Positions 15,750 through 24,560 are shown, numbered from the stretch's first letter. The stretch is 43,691 nucleotides of DNA from Fibrobacterales bacterium (GCA_025997455.1 BNUP01000005.1:1-43691); one strand, 5' to 3'. Notes: generated from the sequence alone by a model not told the origin. Numbers and translations are program-made.

Positions 15750-15900
15750 ATGCCGAAAAACTCCAGCCTAATCATTATTCATAAAAGTTAGGAGTTTTTC
15801 ATCCGACGGCAAACCTATATAATTCAATAAGTTAGAAGGTTCGCCCATGTCGCTTAGTAGGTTCTGACGACCTCTTAACGAGTTATTCAGAGCCTGCTAC
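15750..15900 (+). repeat. mosaic hairpin element, third copy before radC
   Basis: The left stem here is GAAAAACTCC (15755-15764) with GGAGTTTTTC (15791-15800), different in sequence from the neighbouring copy but perfectly paired. The middle is shortened. The right stem GTAGGTTCTGA (15857-15867) pairs with TCAGAGCCTGC (15887-15897) using two G-U pairs. Confidence 0.8.
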
Positions 15901-15938
15901 ACATAGTTAATTCTTCATTTGCCAAGCGTCTAAGCGGT

Positions 15939-16610
15939 ATGGAAAACGAAAATCAAGACAAAATGCTGCCGCGGGAGCGAATTTGCAACGGAGAACTTAC
16001 AAAATTGTCGTCCGAAGACTTGCTCTGCGTAGTTTTGGGACGAGGTATGCAGGGTAAGAGCGTTTTTGCCCTCGCCAAGGAAATTTCAAACTTTTTGGAA
16101 AATCTCTCGCGAATGCCGACTTTGGAAGAACTTTCTCAGATTAAAGGTTTGGGACTTGCAAAATCGGCACAAATTCTCGCATGCTTGGAACTTTCAGGGC
16201 GATTTTTACTCGGTTTCCAAGATAAAGAGATTGTCTCGCCGGTAGATTTAATGCCTCAACTCGCTTTTATCAAACATTCAAAACAGGAAATTATGGTTTT
16301 AGTAACTCTGAGCGGCGGAAATCGAATTATAGGCATTCACACGCTGACAAAAGGTCTCGTAAATTCCACGCCCTTACAACCGCGAGAAGCATTTGCACCC
16401 GCTTTGGAAGACAGAGCGGCAGCGGTAATTTTTGCACACAACCACCCGTCGGGCGCCACCAAACCCAGCAACGAAGACCTCGCTTTAACCAAACGCCTCT
16501 GCGATTCGGGTCGCATTTTGCAAATTCCCGTTTTAGATCATTTGATAATCACCGCAAAAGGATTTTGCTGCTTGAGAGAAAGGTACGGCTATTTATTCCG
16601 TGATGTATAA
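15939..16610 (+). CDS. radC: RadC/JAB-domain protein
   Basis: RadC (UPF0758) proteins carry an N-terminal helix-hairpin-helix DNA-binding part and a C-terminal MPN+/JAMM metalloprotease-like domain; their exact role is unsettled. Here LSQIKGLGLAKSAQILACLEL is the helix-hairpin-helix. FAHNHPSGATKPSNEDLALT (from about residue 166) holds the HxHx(n)SxxD zinc motif intact. Length 223 aa is normal. The gene lies directly behind three repeat elements. A spacer of 119 nt follows before the acetyltransferase gene. Confidence 0.92.
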   Translation: MENENQDKMLPRERICNGELTKLSSEDLLCVVLGRGMQGKSVFALAKEISNFLENLSRMPTLEELSQIKGLGLAKSAQILACLELSGRFLLGFQDKEIVSPVDLMPQLAFIKHSKQEIMVLVTLSGGNRIIGIHTLTKGLVNSTPLQPREAFAPALEDRAAAVIFAHNHPSGATKPSNEDLALTKRLCDSGRILQIPVLDHLIITAKGFCCLRERYGYLFRDV

Positions 16611-16729
16611 AAAAGATTTTGTGGCGTGCCCCTGCCTACTGCCTTGTCTGTCGATATGCAGGGCTGGGTCGGCGAACTGCGGGATAATCGCCGTAATTTT
16701 TGTATTTTTAACCCAAAGGAATCCGATTT

Positions 16730-17314
16730 ATGACTGAAAAAGAAAAATCAGCACAAGGTTTATTATATAACGCCAACTACGATTCGGAGTTAATGCGGGA
16801 ACGCCGTTTTTGCAAAGCGATGTGTTACGAATACAATAATCTGCACCCCGATAAAATCGGGGAACGGGAAGAATTGATCAAAAAACTTTTTGGGAAAACG
16901 GGTAAAATATTTTTTATTGAACAACCTTTTATTTGCGATTACGGCTACAACATAGAAATTGGCGAGAACTTTTATGTGAACCATAATTGCACCATTTTAG
17001 ACAGTGCAAAAGTAATTTTTGGCGACAATGTTTTTATCGGTCCCAATTGCGGATTCTATCCCCCGCAACATCCCATTGACCGGGCGGAACGAAATATTGG
17101 GCTGGAATATGCCTACCCCATAACCGTTGGGAACAATGTATGGATTGGCGGATCGGTTGTCGTTTTACCCGGCGTTACCATTGGAGACAATTCGGTTATT
17201 GGAGCAGGGAGCGTTGTTGTAAAAAATATTCCTGCAAATGTAGTTGCCGTGGGCAATCCTTGCCGAGTGATGCGGAAAATAGAGGCTGTAAATCCACAGT
17301 ATAGCATAATATGA
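16730..17314 (+). CDS. maltose/galactoside O-acetyltransferase family
   Basis: A left-handed beta-helix acetyltransferase of the LacA/Maa group that moves acetyl from acetyl-CoA to a sugar. N-terminal helical domain: EKEKSAQGLLYNANYDSEL. Hexapeptide repeats run from about residue 65, and YPPQHPID contains the catalytic His. GNNVWIGGSVVVLPGVTIGD and VVAVGNPCRVMRKI are the usual C-terminal signatures. Length 194 aa is normal. AAAGGA lies 8 nt before the ATG. Its stop overlaps the kinase start (ATGA), so the two are coupled. The natural substrate cannot be told. Confidence 0.9.
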   Translation: MTEKEKSAQGLLYNANYDSELMRERRFCKAMCYEYNNLHPDKIGEREELIKKLFGKTGKIFFIEQPFICDYGYNIEIGENFYVNHNCTILDSAKVIFGDNVFIGPNCGFYPPQHPIDRAERNIGLEYAYPITVGNNVWIGGSVVVLPGVTIGDNSVIGAGSVVVKNIPANVVAVGNPCRVMRKIEAVNPQYSII

Positions 17315-18285
17315 CCCTCAAACGCCACTTATTCATTTCAAACCTACTCATCATTGCAGTGCCGGTGATTGCGTGGATTGTTGTAACTTCAGTGTTTAGG
17401 GTGGTTCTCCTTTATGGAACGGGGGTCGATTTTCCACAGCCCGATGAAGAGAAAAAAATTGTGGAAGAGCATTTTGTTTTGGTTACTACGGTTTGGCTTT
17501 CGGTGATAATTTTAATGGCGGCGATTATTTTTATCAATAATAGGTTTGTTATGGGAAAAATTGTGCGCCGTATTAAGCAAGACCACGAGCAATACGAAAA
17601 CGACAGGCGCACACTGCTCGCAGGCATCTCTCACGATTTACGCACTCCGCTCGGCGCCATAAAAGCGTATCTCGAAGGAATTGAAACCGGAGTTGCAATT
17701 ACCCCCGAAAAACGAGCCGCTTACTTTAGCGTTGTCAAAAGCAAAACAAACGAACTCGAACACATAATCAACCAATTATTTTTATTCTCAAAACTCGATA
17801 TGGACGAATATCCGCTAAACCTGCAAGTTATAAATATTGGAGCCGCACTATCCGAAATGGTGGAGGAATTGGAAGACGAATACGAGAGCAAAGGTCTTGC
17901 GATTTCCATCAGAGAAAATAATGAAAAAATTGAAGTAAAAGCCGATGGCGAGTGGCTGCGCAATGTTATTGTGAATATTTTAGAAAATAGTGCGAAATAT
18001 AAAACTGCCGAAACTGGGCATTTGCAGGTGGAGTGGTTTGCAAAGGATGGCTTTGTAGAAATTAAACTCACCGATGACGGTCCCGGAGTATCTCCTGAGG
18101 CACTTCCCAAACTCTTTGATGTCTTTTACCGTGCCGACCCCGCACGGAGCAGCAAAATAAAAGGAAGCGGTTTGGGACTTGCCATTGCAAGCAAAATACT
18201 CGAACGAATGGGCGGCAAGATATACGGCGAAATCTCCAAGCAGGGCGGTCTTGCGATAGTCATTCATCTTCCCACTCACCATTAG
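17311..18285 (+). CDS. membrane sensor histidine kinase
   Basis: A two-component sensor kinase that autophosphorylates on His and passes phosphate to a response regulator. There are two membrane helices (about 8-35 and 56-77) with a short extracytoplasmic loop of about 20 residues. HisKA follows, with the H-box SHDLRTPLGAIKAYLEG (H108). The ATPase domain has the N-box NVIVNILENSAKY, DDGPGVSPEAL and GSGLGLAIASKILERMGG. Length is 324 aa. No response regulator gene is adjacent, so it is an orphan here. It is coupled to the upstream acetyltransferase gene by a 4-nt overlap. Confidence 0.92.
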   Translation: MTLKRHLFISNLLIIAVPVIAWIVVTSVFRVVLLYGTGVDFPQPDEEKKIVEEHFVLVTTVWLSVIILMAAIIFINNRFVMGKIVRRIKQDHEQYENDRRTLLAGISHDLRTPLGAIKAYLEGIETGVAITPEKRAAYFSVVKSKTNELEHIINQLFLFSKLDMDEYPLNLQVINIGAALSEMVEELEDEYESKGLAISIRENNEKIEVKADGEWLRNVIVNILENSAKYKTAETGHLQVEWFAKDGFVEIKLTDDGPGVSPEALPKLFDVFYRADPARSSKIKGSGLGLAIASKILERMGGKIYGEISKQGGLAIVIHLPTHH

Positions 18286-18349
18286 CCACTCCCCAAAATG
18301 CAATGCCGAGTAAAATTAACAAGGGAACGCGGTGTGGATAGAGCGCACC

Positions 18350-18521
18350 AAAAAAGTTGAAAGAGTAGAGAGTAAAGAGTAGAGAGTAGAGAGTAGAGAG
18401 TAAAGAGTAGAGGGTAAAGAGTAATAACTTTACACTTTTCACTTTACACTTTCAACTCCTGCACTGCCGAGTTATCCACACCCCACACCCCACACCCTAT
18501 ACCCCTGCACTGCAAAGTTTC
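18350..18521 (+). repeat. heptamer tandem repeat plus CACACCC cassette
   Basis: 18358-18425 is a degenerate tandem array of about ten units of AGAGTAA/AGAGTAG. CACTTTCAACTCCTGCACTG and GCCGAG follow, then TTATCCACA (18472-18480, perfect DnaA-box consensus), CACACCC units and CTGCACTGCAAAGTTTC. This fills the whole spacer before the 18535 gene. Confidence 0.8.
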
Positions 18522-18534
18522 TACCTTCCCCTAT
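18522..18534 (+). promoter_or_regulatory. -10-like box before the 18535 gene
   Basis: TACCTT (18522-18527) ends 7 nt before the ATG at 18535, again without a Shine-Dalgarno sequence. Confidence 0.55.
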
Positions 18535-19773
18535 ATGCCAAATAAAGTTCTTATCATCGGTGCAGGGGGCGTTGCCAATGTTGTAGCCCAAAAATGTGCA
18601 CAAAACAGCGAAGTGTTCGGAGAATTGCTAATTGCAAGCCGCACGGAAAGCAAGGCAAAAACTATCGCAGAAAGAATTAAAAATATACCCGTTTCAACAG
18701 CAAAAGTAGATGCGGACAAATCGCAAGAAGTTGCCGCGTTAATTAAAGACTTTCAGCCGAAAATAGTTTTGAACATTGCACTGCCGTATCAGGACTTGGC
18801 GATAATGGATGCCTGTCTCGCAACGGGAACGAATTATTTAGACACCGCAAATTACGAACCGAAAGAAATTGCACACTTTGAATATTCGTGGCAGTGGGCT
18901 TATCAGGAACGGTTTAAGAAGGCTGGAATTTTAGCCTTGCTCGGTTCGGGCTTTGATCCGGGAATGACAAATGTTTATACTGCTTATGCAAAAAAACATT
19001 ACTTCGATAAAATAGATACGCTCGACATAATAGACTGCAACAATGGCGACCACGGAAAAGCCTTTGCCACCAACTTCAATCCCGAAATCAACATTCGCGA
19101 AATAACGCAAAACGGACGATTTTACAAAAACGGAGAATGGAAAGAAATCCCTCCGCTATCGATTCGACAGGACATATCCTACCCTGAAGTGGCAACGCGC
19201 GGTTCTTATGTGTTGTTTCACGAAGAATTGGAATCGCTCGTAAAACACTTCCCCGAAATTGAGCAGGCACGATTTTGGATGACATTCGGCGATGAATATA
19301 TTAAGCATTTAACCGTTTTGAAAAATGTGGGAATGACAAGAATTGACCCCGTGAAATTCAAAGGCACAGATATAGTTCCGTTAGAATTTTTGAAGGCGTT
19401 GCTCCCTGAACCTTCCTCACTCGGCGAAAATTATTCAGGAAAAACTTGCATAGGGTGTCAATTAACCGGAACTAAAAAAAATGCAAACGGTACAAAAGAT
19501 GCAAACGGTGCAATACATGAAAAGCAAACCTATTTTGTGTATAATGTGTGCGACCACGCGGAGTGCTACAAAGAAGTTCAGGGGCAGGCAATCGCATATA
19601 CAACAGGCGTTCCCGCAATGCTCGGTGCATCTATGGTATTAACGGGAAAATGGAGCGGAGCGGGCGTTTTCAATATGGAACAGTTCGACCCGGATCCGTT
19701 TATGGCAGAAATCGGTAAATGGGGTTTAGCGTGGAAAGAGATTTTTGGAGATGAGGCGCGGCTTGTTAATTAA
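18535..19773 (+). CDS. carboxynorspermidine dehydrogenase-like (saccharopine dehydrogenase family)
   Basis: A saccharopine dehydrogenase-family oxidoreductase closest to carboxynorspermidine/carboxyspermidine dehydrogenase, which condenses aspartate semialdehyde with a diamine using NADPH in alternative polyamine synthesis. The Rossmann start VLIIGAGGVANVVAQKC is at the N-terminus. GTNYLDTANYEP, LGSGFDPGMTNVYTAYA and the late GVPAMLGASMVLTGKW are family landmarks. Length 412 aa is normal. The expected partner decarboxylase gene is not in the window. The next gene overlaps its end by 23 nt. Confidence 0.85.
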   Translation: MPNKVLIIGAGGVANVVAQKCAQNSEVFGELLIASRTESKAKTIAERIKNIPVSTAKVDADKSQEVAALIKDFQPKIVLNIALPYQDLAIMDACLATGTNYLDTANYEPKEIAHFEYSWQWAYQERFKKAGILALLGSGFDPGMTNVYTAYAKKHYFDKIDTLDIIDCNNGDHGKAFATNFNPEINIREITQNGRFYKNGEWKEIPPLSIRQDISYPEVATRGSYVLFHEELESLVKHFPEIEQARFWMTFGDEYIKHLTVLKNVGMTRIDPVKFKGTDIVPLEFLKALLPEPSSLGENYSGKTCIGCQLTGTKKNANGTKDANGAIHEKQTYFVYNVCDHAECYKEVQGQAIAYTTGVPAMLGASMVLTGKWSGAGVFNMEQFDPDPFMAEIGKWGLAWKEIFGDEARLVN

Positions 19774-20911
19774 CAGACAAATTTACGGACGAATTTTGCG
19801 AATAATTCGCTTAGTCGCCTATATTCCGATGTTTTATTTTTTGTGGGAAGGCTACCTTTCACTTGCCGCAGGCACAGTTTCTGTTTTGCTCATAATCGCG
19901 TGGTATATGTCGTTCGTTGTGCGTTCGCAGGAAATTGAAAAACCGTATTATCAGTTGTGGCTTTCGTTTATTGAGGGATTAACCGCATTTGCGGTGATGT
20001 TGTGTATTTTTATTCGCGACACGCTGAACCCCGATGTTGAAGTAAAGACTATACTCGCCATCGGATGCGTTGTGATTTTGGCACGGGTTGTGTTGCGAAC
20101 GCTTTTTTCGCTTGCGATTTTGCGTGAGGGAAAGCCATATTATTCCGGCGGTTTTTGGGCGAAGTTTTCGGTTCTAAGCATAAATGTTACGATGATTATT
20201 TACATACTCGATATTGAACATTATCAGCAGATTTCTATGGGCATAACTATGCTTTTGATTTTTGCGAGTTTGGTTTCCCTTTTATATTATTATTATCGCG
20301 ACCCCGACCACCGCCGCCCGCTTTCCGTGGTAAATCAACTGACGATGAGCCGCATTGTTCTCACGCCGGTTTTTCTGTGGGTATTTTTTTACGACAATAA
20401 TTTGAACTACCAAGATAACAGTTTGGTGTTTAAGGTTTTGGCATTTGTGATGGTTGTTGCATTTATGGTCACGGATTTTCTCGATGGGCATTTGGCGCGC
20501 AAGTGGGGCGAAGTTTCCACTCTGGGCAAATATTTAGATCCGTTCAGCGATAAAATTTCAAATATGACGGTTTTTTTATGTTTTTTGGCGAGTGATTACG
20601 CATCTGTATGGATGGTCGCGTTGATATATTTCCGCGAGGCAAGCGTTGAAACTTTGCGGACATTAGCCGCCGCCGAAGGCATAATAATTCCCGCACGCCG
20701 TAGCGGCAAGTGGAAAACAGCCATTCAAGGCACAGGCATTTTGATAATTTTAGTAGGAGCATTAGACCCGATTTTTCAAATTATTCCAAATTGGAACGCA
20801 ATTTGGTGCTACCTGCCCTATTCGATTATGAGTTTCATCACTTTGGTGACCATTGTAAGCGGAATAGATTACTTTGTGGCAAGTAAAGATGTGCTCAAAA
20901 AATATGTGTGA
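19751..20911 (+). CDS. CDP-alcohol phosphatidyltransferase with extra N-terminal membrane domain
   Basis: The C-terminal half has the full signature D-x2-D-G-x2-A-R-x8-G-x3-D-x3-D (DFLDGHLARKWG, then GKYLDPFSDK) at about residues 241-266, so it transfers a phosphatidyl group from CDP-diacylglycerol, most likely to glycerol-3-phosphate as in PgsA. Usual PgsA has 180-200 residues; this protein has 386. The first ~180 residues form about five membrane helices (AYIPMFYFLWEGYLSLAAG and on), followed by LVSLLYYYYRDPDHRRP, which resembles the usual PgsA N-terminus. ATG 19751 is preferred to TTG 19745. Confidence 0.82.
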   Translation: MRRGLLINRQIYGRILRIIRLVAYIPMFYFLWEGYLSLAAGTVSVLLIIAWYMSFVVRSQEIEKPYYQLWLSFIEGLTAFAVMLCIFIRDTLNPDVEVKTILAIGCVVILARVVLRTLFSLAILREGKPYYSGGFWAKFSVLSINVTMIIYILDIEHYQQISMGITMLLIFASLVSLLYYYYRDPDHRRPLSVVNQLTMSRIVLTPVFLWVFFYDNNLNYQDNSLVFKVLAFVMVVAFMVTDFLDGHLARKWGEVSTLGKYLDPFSDKISNMTVFLCFLASDYASVWMVALIYFREASVETLRTLAAAEGIIIPARRSGKWKTAIQGTGILIILVGALDPIFQIIPNWNAIWCYLPYSIMSFITLVTIVSGIDYFVASKDVLKKYV

Positions 20912-20946
20912 AGTTGCGCGACTCGTCATTTTTGCCAAAAATTATC

Positions 20947-20959
20947 TATCTTCCCCAAA
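20947..20959 (+). promoter_or_regulatory. -10-like box before lptD
   Basis: TATCTT (20947-20952), followed by a C- and A-rich stretch, ends 7 nt before the ATG at 20960. It is the same start-proximal box as at purB, here without the cassette. Confidence 0.55.
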
Positions 20960-23416
20960 ATGCCATTTTTTATAGTCCTTTTTCTTTGTGCCCTTACACA
21001 AGCCCAAGAACTAATGCCTATTGAATTAGAAGAACGCACTCAAATATCCGAAGATACAACTGCCACAGAAAGCGGTTGGATGATAGACCCATCAACAAAC
21101 GACACTTTGGAATACCGAGCGGTAGATTTGGAATACAAAGTTCGCACACAAACCTTTAACCTCAACGACAAAGCACAACTCAAATATCGCACCGCCACAC
21201 TCACGGGCGACACCGTGATTTACAAACAAAAAGACAAAACCATAGAAGTAATAGGCAACCCGATTTTTCGAGAAACCTCACAGCCGTCACTTGCATCATA
21301 TAAAATGAGATATAATTTAAGTGCGAAAATAGGCGAAATTGTCTATGGCACAAGTTATATGGACAACCAGCAATTCAACGGCACAATTATAAAAGCCGTC
21401 ACCATAAGACACCCGCCAGATACACTCGGCGGCGACACCACAAACGAACAACGATTCTTAATAGAGCGGGGCGATTTTTCCACCTGCTCCAATCCCGAAC
21501 ATCAGCACTACTCATTTTACGGCAGACGAATGGTGCTAAAACCAAAAGAGAGTGTCACCGCACGACCCGTAGTTTTGAATATGGGTGAAGTTCCCGTTGC
21601 AATTTTACCGTTAATGATTTCCCCGATGAAAAGCGGAAGACGGTCGGGCTTGCTTACTCCAAAATTTGGCGGCGACCAAGCACAAGGTTTTTTTATGAAC
21701 AATTTGGGTTTTTATTACGCACCAAACGACTATTGGGATGCACAATTATATGCAGATGTTTTGGAAGGTTCGGCGGCAGATTTTAACAAGAGTTCCCTAA
21801 ACGGCGACATCCGTTACAACAAAAGATACACGCTCGACGGCTTTGTAGATTTAACGGGTTATTGGAACAACGGCACACTTTGGCGCGACTACGACATTCA
21901 CTTTAAGCACTCGCAAAACATTACGCCCGACCGCAGCAAAACGCTAAACGGCGAGGGTTCATTTGTCAGCCGCCAAAATCTGAGGCAAGAAAACGGAATA
22001 ACCGAAAACACGGTATTAGACCAACAGGCAAATGCAGAAATGACCTACTACCAAAAAATCGGAGACAATAAAAATATAACCGTAAAAACAAGACAGGAAT
22101 ACAATTTGCAAACAGGGTTAATAATAAGACAAATTCCGGACATTCAATTTCGCGCATCCGGTGCATTATTTGACCAAGACCTTTCTGGAGAAAACATAGA
22201 CCAACCGTTTTGGGAAAAAATCAATTACTCATACAACAACCATTTTAACAACAACATTCAACGCGCTCCCGACACCACAAAAAAAATAGACACCACCGCA
22301 TATTACACGGGTTTCACAGACAACTTAAATTTTAACTGGACGGGAACCCTGTTCGATGTCCTCAACATAACCCCCGCCATAAACTTTACGGGAAATTGGA
22401 CCGCACGCGAATACGCCGCACCTTCAAGCACCGACACCACCTCCGCACTCCTCACAAAACGGAGCAGCAAATTTGCCTTTGACCCTTCAAAATCGGAATA
22501 CGGAGAATATTATCTAAAAGGAAACGGTTCAATTCAAGCCGCAACAAAACTATACGGAATTTGGCTGCCCGAATGGGGTCGCTTTGTCGGAGTCAGGCAC
22601 ACTCTTTCACCGACAATCGGCTTTATGTATGCACCCGATTTAGACACAAATTACCGCTTTTTCCCACACCCCTCGCTTGGGCAAAGTGCATTTCAAGAAA
22701 AGCAACAAACCGTATCATTTCGCTTGGGAAACGACTTCGATATGAAATACCTTTTGGTAAGCGCAGACACCGCAAGTGAAGGTAGCGACCTCGACGATTA
22801 CAGCAAAAATTTACGCATTCTCAACAGCACCCACTCAACTTCATACAACTTTGCGGCGGACTCATTTCAATTCGCCCCGATAACTTCCACATTCGGCATT
22901 CAAGTTTTGGAAAACTACATATTCTCAATAAACACCACGCACGATTTTTACCACCGTTTTCTCACCGACAAGAAAAAAATCCGTTTCCCCGAACTCACAA
23001 AATGGAACTACGGACTTTCCCGCAGGTTCTCTTGGTCGGGCGATTTTAACGCGGGTCTCCCCAAAAAAAATGAAAAATATGAAGTCAAAAATTGGAGTGC
23101 CGCCGTCGATTACAACTTCTCATATTCAAGCACGCGCGTGGGCAAAGAACTCTTTCGCGATGACATAAGCCACTATGCAATTTTTTCCGCCGCCCTTTAC
23201 CCAAGCCGAAAATGGTCTCTCCAATACTCCTCGCAATACTCCTTTGAAGAGGCGCAATTCACCTCTCACTCCCTGCAATTCTACCGCGACCTGCACTGCT
23301 GGAAAATGGACTTCACTTGGCGACCCGTAGGTGCCGCCGCAGGCTGGAGTTTTGCAATTTATGTCCTCGACCTGCCAGATGTGCGTTTAAGCGCAAGCGA
23401 CACAAAAGACTATTAG
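20960..23416 (+). CDS. lptD: LptD/OstA-like LPS-assembly outer-membrane protein
   Basis: LptD inserts lipopolysaccharide into the outer leaflet of the outer membrane. The product has 818 residues with a short signal peptide (FFIVLFLCALTQAQ, cleavage near 15-17). Residues 45-170 form the OstA/jellyroll domain (AQLKYRTATLTGDTVIY). About residue 190 onward is a long barrel with SFYGRRMVLKPKESVTARPV, VAILPLMISPMKSGRRSGLL and many alternating strands. The form is like the LptD-like proteins of the Bacteroidota/FCB group. The four cysteines of the enterobacterial disulfide relay are not evident. The stop codon directly abuts the element at 23416. No lptE is seen. Confidence 0.82.
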   Translation: MPFFIVLFLCALTQAQELMPIELEERTQISEDTTATESGWMIDPSTNDTLEYRAVDLEYKVRTQTFNLNDKAQLKYRTATLTGDTVIYKQKDKTIEVIGNPIFRETSQPSLASYKMRYNLSAKIGEIVYGTSYMDNQQFNGTIIKAVTIRHPPDTLGGDTTNEQRFLIERGDFSTCSNPEHQHYSFYGRRMVLKPKESVTARPVVLNMGEVPVAILPLMISPMKSGRRSGLLTPKFGGDQAQGFFMNNLGFYYAPNDYWDAQLYADVLEGSAADFNKSSLNGDIRYNKRYTLDGFVDLTGYWNNGTLWRDYDIHFKHSQNITPDRSKTLNGEGSFVSRQNLRQENGITENTVLDQQANAEMTYYQKIGDNKNITVKTRQEYNLQTGLIIRQIPDIQFRASGALFDQDLSGENIDQPFWEKINYSYNNHFNNNIQRAPDTTKKIDTTAYYTGFTDNLNFNWTGTLFDVLNITPAINFTGNWTAREYAAPSSTDTTSALLTKRSSKFAFDPSKSEYGEYYLKGNGSIQAATKLYGIWLPEWGRFVGVRHTLSPTIGFMYAPDLDTNYRFFPHPSLGQSAFQEKQQTVSFRLGNDFDMKYLLVSADTASEGSDLDDYSKNLRILNSTHSTSYNFAADSFQFAPITSTFGIQVLENYIFSINTTHDFYHRFLTDKKKIRFPELTKWNYGLSRRFSWSGDFNAGLPKKNEKYEVKNWSAAVDYNFSYSSTRVGKELFRDDISHYAIFSAALYPSRKWSLQYSSQYSFEEAQFTSHSLQFYRDLHCWKMDFTWRPVGAAAGWSFAIYVLDLPDVRLSASDTKDY

Positions 23417-23760
23417 CGGGGGCGTTCCCCCTGCACCGAGCAACCGAGACATCGCAGGTTGTGTAGAGGGAGTGCGGAGCACGGAACTGAATGCAACTAT
23501 GTATCTGCCTAAGGGGACATCCCTTAAAAACCCCGTTGCTATAGTAATCTCAGAAGAACTCCCTCAAACTTTATCTCATAAAATAAGGAGTTCTTCAGAG
23601 ACGACGGCAATAAGCATATCTGCCCTATTAAAAAGAAATTGAGATAATCTGTATATACAATGGCAGAAAACCACTTAAATTTGCATAAAAACACGGTTCG
23701 CCCGTGTCGCTTAGAGAACCTCTATCAACCACTTATGAGGTTAATAGAGGCTCTCTATAG
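23416..23760 (+). repeat. mosaic hairpin element, longest copy
   Basis: Left module (23416-23540) matches the insert in the acyltransferase gene. Then TCTCAGAAGAACTCC (23548-23562) pairs with GGAGTTCTTCAGAGA (23587-23601) at 14 of 15 positions. The middle hairpin is TCTGCC (23619-23624) with GGCAGA (23662-23667). The right stem is AGAGAACCTCTAT (23713-23725) with ATAGAGGCTCTCT (23744-23756) at 12 of 13. The left half is an open frame coding GGVPPAPSNRDIAGCVEGV through VISEELPQTLSHK. Confidence 0.9.
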
Positions 23761-23776
23761 TAATCTCGTTCCCAAT

Positions 23777-23813
23777 TTGACAATTCTCCAAAAATTTTCT
23801 ATATTTGCACCCT
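23777..23813 (+). promoter_or_regulatory. rpmE promoter, leaderless
   Basis: TTGACA (23777-23782), a 17-bp spacer and TATATT (23800-23805, in TTTCTATATTTGC) form a near-consensus sigma-70 type promoter. The expected start point falls at or next to the ATG at 23814, so the mRNA should be leaderless. Confidence 0.8.
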
Positions 23814-24113
23814 ATGAGAGAAGGTATACATCCGGAATATCGCAAAACTGTGTTTGTAGATGCAAATACGGGTAAAGAATTTGTAACCCGCAGCACGAGA
23901 AAAGTGGGCGAAAAACGCAACATAGAAGGTGAAGACTATCAGGTTATCTCGGTGGAAATCACATCCGATACGCATCCCTTCTGGACAGGCAAAATGCACC
24001 ATCTTGATACTGCAGGTCGTATTGACCGCTTTAACAAACGCTTTAACGGGCAAATTGTGGGCGCAAAAAAGAAAACCCGCAAAACCGTTTCGGCAGAAGA
24101 AACCGAAGAATAA
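23814..24113 (+). CDS. rpmE2: 50S ribosomal protein L31 type B
   Basis: L31 sits at the central protuberance of the large ribosomal subunit. MREGIHPEYRKTVFVD, FVTRSTRK, VEITSDTHPFWTGK and GRIDRFNKRF are family landmarks. It lacks the four zinc-binding Cys of the C+ form and therefore belongs to type B (C-). Length 99 aa includes a Lys-rich and then acidic C-terminal extension. ATG 23814 is chosen over TTG 23805, which lies inside the -10 box. Type B forms are often induced by zinc limitation in other bacteria, but no Zur box was identified. Confidence 0.93.
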   Translation: MREGIHPEYRKTVFVDANTGKEFVTRSTRKVGEKRNIEGEDYQVISVEITSDTHPFWTGKMHHLDTAGRIDRFNKRFNGQIVGAKKKTRKTVSAEETEE

Positions 24114-24168
24114 AAAATACTCGCCGCGAGCACGAGTATGGCTCAAAAATGTTCCACCCGTTAGCCAT

Positions 24169-24302
24169 AGGTAACCACTATTAACCTCATAAGAGGTTGG
24201 TAGAGGTTACCAAGCGACATGGGCGAACTGCGTTTTTTTATGCAAATTTGAGTAGTTCGCCGTCGTCTCTAAAAACTCCAGTCCCGCCTTCGCGGGAATG
24301 AC
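24169..24302 (-). repeat. mosaic hairpin element, truncated inverted copy, plus palindrome
   Basis: In reverse orientation: GGTAACCACTA (24170-24180) pairs with TAGAGGTTACC (24201-24211) at 9 of 11, with an inner palindrome AACCTCATAAGAGGTT. It continues through GGGCGAACTGCG to CGTCGTCTCTAAAAACTCC, where the element breaks off. A TCCCGC/GCGGGA hairpin follows (24282-24298). Confidence 0.75.
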
Positions 24303-24309
24303 GACCAAT

Positions 24310-24535
24310 CCTTATAGTGCAATGCTAAACGGGCGAATATTGTTCGCCCCTACGGAAGGGCGGCATAAATGCCACCCCTACAATGATACGGGCGGGTTAA
24401 AAACCACGCCCCTACAAACTCTACTCCCCACTTTCAACTTTACTCTCTACTCTCTACACCCCTGCACCGCCAAGTTCTCCACACCCCACACCCTACACGC
24501 CACACCCTATACCCCTGTACTGCAAAGTTTCTACA
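24310..24535. repeat. short palindromic repeats and CACACCC cassette before ndk
   Basis: No gene. GTGCAATGCTAAACGGGCGA and its continuation (24318-24352) are the inverse of 7300-7336; 24390-24415 is the inverse of 6064-6089. Then come a CTTTCAACTTTACTCTCTAC simple block, CTGCACCGCCAAGTTCTCC, CACACCC units and GTACTGCAAAGTTTCTACATT, which forms the ndk -10 box about 20 nt before the start. Confidence 0.7.
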
Positions 24536-24560
24536 TTACCAAAAATTTCGAGAGGTGTTT

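Noticed and set aside
15939..16610. radC as part of an integrated prophage or conjugative island
   Set aside because: radC is also a normal chromosomal gene and no phage or conjugation genes are adjacent.
18358..18425. Regular short repeats as a CRISPR array
   Set aside because: The units are 7-bp AGAGTAA variants in direct tandem without spacers; no cas gene is near.
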